Assembly (NCBI RefSeq): GCF_036226665.1
Contig: NZ_CP109007.1
Location: 4,566,501-4,630,500 of the forward strand
DNA length: 64,000 nt
Direction: 5' to 3'
From: Streptomyces sp. NBC_00691
GTDB taxonomy: Bacteria; Actinomycetota; Actinomycetes; Streptomycetales; Streptomycetaceae
Part shown: positions 60,241 to 64,000 of the stretch, in pieces
Layout of the letters: each line of letters begins with the position of its first letter
Numbering within the stretch: position 1 is the first letter of the stretch
Program-made: the position numbers and the translations under genes
The notes under the pieces: generated by a model
Databases searched by the model: none
The model's input: the letters and a program-made list of their open reading frames with translations, nothing else
What the model was told of the DNA's origin: nothing

Positions 60241-60286
60241 GAAGGGTGCCCCACCGGTCGTCGTACGCGACCGGTGGGGCGCCCTT
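60241..60286 (+). terminator. Very strong terminator after dmdR1
   Basis: Twenty-base arms (GAAGGGTGCCCCACCGGTCG at 60241-60260 and its complement at 60268-60286, with a single non-paired T/G position) around a ~7-base loop, 40 bases after the dmdR1 stop. Confidence 0.85.
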
Positions 60287-60768
60287 CGGCGTTCTCCGTC
60301 CGGTTGCGCCGGAACAGGACACGTTCGAGTGCCGCTTCCGGTTCAACGGCCCTTGTGCGCCCCGGTTTACGCCGGAATGGCTACGCCCGCGCCCTCGCCG
60401 TGCCACGCTGGGGCGACAGGGTGCGATACCGGGGAGGGGTGGGGGCTGTGCAGCGAGCGGAAGCCGTGCGCCGGATGCCGCCCGCGCGGGCGGTCCGCGC
60501 GCCCCGGACAGCAGAGGACCCCGGCGCCTCGCGGCGCCGGGGCCTGTCCTCCCCTGTGCTGACCTGGAGCCCCGAGCTCTCAAGGTCAATCCCCTCGGAC
60601 CGTTTTCCCCGAGCGGTCCGCCTCCCGTTCAAGATCTCCCCTCGGCAGCGGCCGTCAATCCTTGAGGCCTGTCACTCGAACGAGGGGTGTTGCGCGGCAG
60701 GAGCGCATTTTCGAATGCGAGTTCGATAGTCTGGCGTGGTTCGACGGCAAGCAGAGGGGGTGCCAGGG
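60287..60768. other. Hairpin-rich intergenic region between dmdR1 and hydrolase gene
   Basis: About 480 bases without a credible gene. It contains the hairpins CCCCGGCGCC-TCGC-GGCGCCGGGG (60519-60542) and GGACCG-N11-CGGTCC (60597-60619), and CGCATT-TTCG-AATGCG (60704-60719) close to a possible -10 (GATAGT, 60725-60730) for the downstream hydrolase. Several structures in a row suggest a possible small RNA; expression cannot be judged from sequence. Confidence 0.4.
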
Positions 60769-61659
60769 ATGGCGCGACGACTCGACGTCACCGGGGCCGA
60801 CGGCGTACGGCTGGCGGCCTGGGACTTCACGCCCGGGACCGCCCCGCAGGCCGGCCCCGGGGTCTTACTCCTCCACGGCCTGATGGGCCACGCGGCCCAC
60901 TGGTCCCCGGCGATCAGCCGCCTCACGGAAGCGGCGGCCCGCCCCGACGCGAGCTCCCATCCGCACCACCGCCCCCGCATCGTCGCCCTCGACCAGCGGG
61001 GCCACGGGCACAGCGCCAAGCCCCCCGCCGCCTCCTTCACCCGCGAGGCCTACGTGGCGGACGCGGCCGCCGCCGTCGAGCAGCTCGGCCTCGGCCCGGT
61101 CACCCTGATCGGCCACTCCATGGGCGCCCTCACCGCCTGGCAGCTGGCCGCCGAGCGCCCCGAGCTCGTCCACGCCCTGGTCATCTGCGACATGCGCGCC
61201 TCGGCGCTCGGCGCGGCCTCGCAGCGCGAGTGGCGCGACTGGTTCCGCCGCTGGCCGACCCCGTTCCCGTCGCTCGACGCCGCCCGCCGCTGGTTCGGCG
61301 AGGAGGACCCCTGGGTCGAGCGCCCCCGCCCCGCCCGGGGCGCCTTCTTCGCCGAGGTGATGGCCGAGCACCCGGACGGCTGGCGTCCGGTCTTCGACCC
61401 GGAGCAGATGCTGACCTCCCGCGAGACCTGGGTGCACGACGCCCACTGGGAGTCCCTGGCCCAGGTCCGCTGCCCCACGCTGGTCGTCCGCGGCCTGGAC
61501 GGCGAGCTGGGCAGAGCCGAGGCGCAGGAGATGGTCCGCGTCCTGCCGCACGGCGCGTACGCGGAGATCCCCGACGCCGGGCACCTCCTCCACTACGAGC
61601 ACCCGGACGCCTGGCGCGAGGCGGTCGGCCCCTTCCTGAACGGCGTCCTGACCTCGTAG
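60769..61659 (+). CDS. Alpha/beta hydrolase
   Basis: A 296-residue alpha/beta hydrolase. LLLHGLMGHAAHW near residue 36 forms the oxyanion hole, the nucleophile elbow GHSMGALTAW is near residue 118, VVRGLDGELG near 244 supplies the acid region, and the His in DAGHLLHYEHPD is near 275. The LDQRGHGHSAKP motif is typical of the family. The ATG at 60769 is supported by the GAGGGGG site; an ATG at 60736 is less likely. The substrate is unknown. Monocistronic. Confidence 0.88.
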   Translation: MARRLDVTGADGVRLAAWDFTPGTAPQAGPGVLLLHGLMGHAAHWSPAISRLTEAAARPDASSHPHHRPRIVALDQRGHGHSAKPPAASFTREAYVADAAAAVEQLGLGPVTLIGHSMGALTAWQLAAERPELVHALVICDMRASALGAASQREWRDWFRRWPTPFPSLDAARRWFGEEDPWVERPRPARGAFFAEVMAEHPDGWRPVFDPEQMLTSRETWVHDAHWESLAQVRCPTLVVRGLDGELGRAEAQEMVRVLPHGAYAEIPDAGHLLHYEHPDAWREAVGPFLNGVLTS

Positions 61660-61786
61660 GAAAGGGGATTCGGCGGGCGCCCGCGGCGAGAGGCCACCCT
61701 CCTGTCGGGCGCACGCGCGGGACACGGTACGTTCCCTGTCGCGGCGCGTTCGAGGTCTTCTCCGCGCCGCTTCAGGGAGGAAATGC

Positions 61787-63007
61787 ATGCGCACTTCACT
61801 GCTGCGGCGCCTGGCCACGGTGGCCACGGCGCTGGGGCTCAGCTCGGCCGGGCTCCTCGGCGCGGGCGCGGCGCCCGCTCAGGCCGCTCTCGGCGACTGT
61901 CCGTCGGGCTACTTCTGTGCGTGGAAGACCGACAACGGCTCCGGCACGATGTACAAGACCAACGCGAGCGTGGCGACGCTCGGGACCTGGGACAACACGT
62001 TCCGGTCGGTGATGAACCGCACGAACAAGTTCGCCTGCCTCTACGACGATGCCAACCACGGCCTCGACGGCGGCATCGGCGTCATGGACCCGAACCCCTC
62101 GGGCACCGAATGGGGCGGCCCCGGCAGCAATTCCGTCAGCTCGGTGAAGTTCGTCCCCACCGAGCGCGAGTGCGCCATGGACCCGTACCCGGAGTGGTAC
62201 GCGGCCCAGGCCCCCAAGGCCGGCGGCTTCGGCGACCTGAACGGCGACCGGACCTCCGACGTCCTCGTCCGCGACATGGCCGGCCGTCTCTGGTTCCTGC
62301 CCGGCGACGGTTCCGGCAAGCTGATCGGCGCCGGCGGCTGGAACGTCATGAACCTCCTCACCCGGCACGGGGACCTCAGCGGCGACGGCCGAGAGGACGT
62401 CATCGCCCGGGAGACGGTCAGCGGCAAGCTGTGGCTGTACCCCGCCACCTCCACCGGAGTGCTCGGCGCCCGCAAGCTGATCGGCTCGGGCGGCTGGAAC
62501 GTGATGAACAGCGTCACCGCCTTCGGCGACCTGTCCGGCGACGGCCGCTCGGACGTCCTCGCGGTCGAGAAGTCCACGGGCAAGCTGTGGCTGTACCCGG
62601 GCACGTCCACGGGCACGCTCGGCGCGCGGACGCTCCTCGGCTCGGGCGGATGGAACTCCATGAACGCCCTGACCGCGCCGGGCGACATGAACGGCGACGG
62701 CAAGGCCGACCTGATCGCCCGCGAGGCGTCCACGGGCAAGCTGTGGCTCTACCCGGGCAGGACGAACGGCTTCGGCGCCCGCACGCTCATGGGCACCGGC
62801 TGGAACGCCATGGCCTCGCTGCTGGCCGTCGGCGACCACAACGGTGACGGCCGCAACGACCTGTCCGCGACCACGAGCAGCACCTACGTCTCCCCCCAGC
62901 ACCGGGGAGCGGGCGCGCTGGTCATGTACGCGGGCACGGGCACGGGCACGCTCGGCGCCGGCTCGCTGGAGACCGACACCTGGTGGCACCTGAACGGCGC
63001 GTTCTGA
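61787..63007 (+). CDS. Secreted protein: peptidase inhibitor I36-like domain plus FG-GAP/VCBS repeats
   Basis: A 406-residue exported protein. Residues 1-34 are a signal peptide (RRLATVATALGLSSAGLLGAG... AQA). Residues ~36-125 resemble the peptidase inhibitor family I36/beta-gamma-crystallin-like domain (CPSGYFCAWKTDNGSGTMYK ... FACLYDDANH). From ~140, five FG-GAP/VCBS-like repeats follow with Asp-rich calcium loops (DLNGDRTSDVLVRD, DLSGDGREDVIARE, DLSGDGRSDVLAVE, DMNGDGKADLIARE, DHNGDGRNDL). AGGGAGGAAA precedes the ATG. It may bind a protease or a glycan outside the cell. Confidence 0.87.
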   Translation: MRTSLLRRLATVATALGLSSAGLLGAGAAPAQAALGDCPSGYFCAWKTDNGSGTMYKTNASVATLGTWDNTFRSVMNRTNKFACLYDDANHGLDGGIGVMDPNPSGTEWGGPGSNSVSSVKFVPTERECAMDPYPEWYAAQAPKAGGFGDLNGDRTSDVLVRDMAGRLWFLPGDGSGKLIGAGGWNVMNLLTRHGDLSGDGREDVIARETVSGKLWLYPATSTGVLGARKLIGSGGWNVMNSVTAFGDLSGDGRSDVLAVEKSTGKLWLYPGTSTGTLGARTLLGSGGWNSMNALTAPGDMNGDGKADLIAREASTGKLWLYPGRTNGFGARTLMGTGWNAMASLLAVGDHNGDGRNDLSATTSSTYVSPQHRGAGALVMYAGTGTGTLGAGSLETDTWWHLNGAF

Positions 63008-63022
63008 CCCACCGCCCCTGAC

Positions 63023-63069
63023 GGCGAAGGCCCCCGCCCCCGGATCACCCGGGGACGGGGGCCTTCGCC
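63023..63069 (+). terminator. Strong hairpin terminator
   Basis: GGCGAAGGCCCCCG-C-CCCCGG pairs with CCGGGG-A-CGGGGGCCTTCGCC around a 5-base loop, with a single mismatch in 21 positions. It lies 16 bases after the secreted protein gene. Confidence 0.88.
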
Positions 63070-63221
63070 GTACAGGTCACCGGAGGTCTCCGCCCGCCAT
63101 TCGGAAGCGAGGAGGAGACGGGCGCCTCCGCGCGGCGTCGTCGACGCGCGACGGAACTGGAACCCGGTCGGAGTACGTCCCGACAGGAGTCATGCCATTG
63201 CCGAGGACCAGGAGCTGTTCC

Positions 63222-63752
63222 GTGTCGGACGAGATCACACTGCGCCCCGTCACCGTCGAGGATCTCGACCTGTTCGAGCGGGAGTTGAGCGGCCCCGAGG
63301 GCAGCGGCCCGCACGCGTGGTCCGGCTACGGATCGACGGCGGACCTCCGCCGCCGCTTCGCGGAGAACGGCCTGCTCGGTCACGACGGAGGGACCCTCGC
63401 GGTCGCCGAGGGCGGAGTGACGGTGGGCAGGGTCAAGTGGTACCCGGGCAGTTGGGGCCCCGACATGGCCAACTGGAGCCTGGCGATCCAGCTGGTGCCG
63501 GGCGCGCGCGGCCGGGGGACGGGCACCGAGGCCCAGCGCCTGGTGACGGAGTACCTCTTCGACCACACGAGGGCCGAACGGATCCAGGCCTGGACGGACA
63601 TCGACAACGTCGCCGAGCAGCGCGCGCTGGAGAAGGCGGGCTTCGCCAAGGAGGGCGTGCTGCGCTCGGCGGTGTGGCTCGCCGGGCAATGGCGCGACGC
63701 GGTGCTCTTCTCCCGGATCCGCAGGGAACGATCCGGCGGCTCCGGCACCTGA
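63222..63752 (+). CDS. GNAT-family N-acetyltransferase
   Basis: A 176-residue acetyltransferase of the RimJ/RimL-like group. It starts SDEITLRPVTVEDLDLFEREL, has NWSLAIQLVPGARGRGTGTEAQRLVTEYLF with the acetyl-CoA loop RGRGTG near residue 100, and ENVAEQRALEKAGFAKEGVLR-type DNVAEQRALEKAGFAKEGVLR. The GTG at 63222 has AGGAG with 7-base spacing. An upstream ATG at 63192 is also in frame but its AGGAG is only 2 bases away. Substrate unknown. It converges on a second acetyltransferase gene. Confidence 0.85.
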   Translation: MSDEITLRPVTVEDLDLFERELSGPEGSGPHAWSGYGSTADLRRRFAENGLLGHDGGTLAVAEGGVTVGRVKWYPGSWGPDMANWSLAIQLVPGARGRGTGTEAQRLVTEYLFDHTRAERIQAWTDIDNVAEQRALEKAGFAKEGVLRSAVWLAGQWRDAVLFSRIRRERSGGSGT

Positions 63753-63761
63753 CCCGCCGCA

Positions 63762-64000
63762 TCAGTCCTTCTCGGGCCGCCACACGTAGCGGACGTCCGG
63801 CTCGCGCTCCTCGTTGCGCCGCCCGTCCGTCCGCTCCGCCTCGACGAAGCCGTGCCGCTCGTAGAACCTCTGCGCCGGCGCGTTGACCTGGAACGTCCAC
63901 AGGCCGAGGCCCTCCGGCCGCTGCCGCTTGGCCAGTTCCACGAAGCGGTCGCCCAGGCCGCGGCCGCGCCACGACGGATCGAGGTAGAGCTGCTCCAGGT
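63762..64000 (-). CDS. GNAT-family N-acetyltransferase (N-terminal part outside window)
   Basis: The last 79 codons of a minus-strand gene that begins beyond the window. LEQLYLDPSWRGRGLGDRFVELAK contains the acetyl-CoA pyrophosphate loop RGRGLG, and WTFQVNAPAQRFYERHGFVEAERT is the C-terminal GNAT motif. The tail ends VRYVWRPEKD. It is tail-to-tail with the preceding acetyltransferase with a 9-base gap. The fold is clear; the substrate is unknown. Confidence 0.87.
   Translation of the reverse strand, partial: LEQLYLDPSWRGRGLGDRFVELAKRQRPEGLGLWTFQVNAPAQRFYERHGFVEAERTDGRRNEEREPDVRYVWRPEKD

Noticed and set aside
60246..60729. Short plus-strand open frames between dmdR1 and the hydrolase gene
   Set aside because: They start inside the dmdR1 terminator, run through hairpins and show no recognisable domain.

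Overview
The window is high-GC DNA with GTG and TTG starts, tight ATGA/GTGA gene overlaps and sparse, hairpin-terminated intergenic spaces. A DmdR1-type iron regulator, the futalosine menaquinone genes mqnB and mqnD, DUF3027, DUF2530, DUF2771 and Spo0M proteins, and a Cys-containing leader peptide all point to a Streptomyces chromosome, in its conserved core rather than an arm. There is no rRNA, tRNA, CRISPR array, prophage or complete insertion sequence. The order XPB helicase, helicase-associated protein, cold-shock protein, divergent MFS/DUF3027, DUF2530, MarR, serC and citrate synthase looks like an old actinobacterial backbone also found in Mycobacterium.

Layout. 1-6 kb: an XPB-type DNA repair helicase (cut by the window edge) and its helicase-associated/WYL partner, separated by an ArsR-DUF2071 cassette; then a membrane protein. 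6-9 kb: three genes for an Fe-siderophore ABC importer with a possible iron box. 9-12.7 kb: HAD phosphatase, cold-shock protein, mqnD-mqnB and a DUF2771 lipoprotein. 13-19.2 kb: MFS exporter divergent from DUF3027, then a 1044-residue sacsin-like ATPase. 19.4-26 kb: P-type ATPase, DUF2530, purine permease, ribbon-helix-helix protein, and a MarR-MFS operon. 26-34 kb: small enzymes (GNAT, ThpR, aldo/keto reductase, AhpD-like, SGNH, alpha/beta hydrolases), a 29-residue membrane peptide and serC. 34-41 kb: a FAD/FeS dehydrogenase, a repeat-rich region, a LysR/EamA pair, VOC and DUF1272 genes.

41-53 kb holds two acyl-CoA catabolic operons. The first is TIGR03084 protein, AtuA-like protein, acyl-CoA carboxylase beta and alpha chains, and acyl-CoA dehydrogenase. 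The second is acyl-CoA ligase, enoyl-CoA hydratase and TetR regulator. Both promoter regions carry the same 13-bp element, which suggests one regulon, perhaps run by the TetR protein at the end of the second operon. 53-64 kb: a leader peptide ahead of an Fe(II)/2OG-type oxygenase, citrate synthase, pdxH, a PAS sensor, a SIS phosphosugar protein with a DasR-like site, dmdR1, an alpha/beta hydrolase, a secreted I36/FG-GAP protein and two acetyltransferases.

The most unusual non-coding structure is an imperfect palindrome of about 850 bp (37321-38169). Its left end is repeated at 19254-19359 with 104 of 106 bases identical. All copies sit between convergent genes, and this is the best candidate here for an undescribed element.
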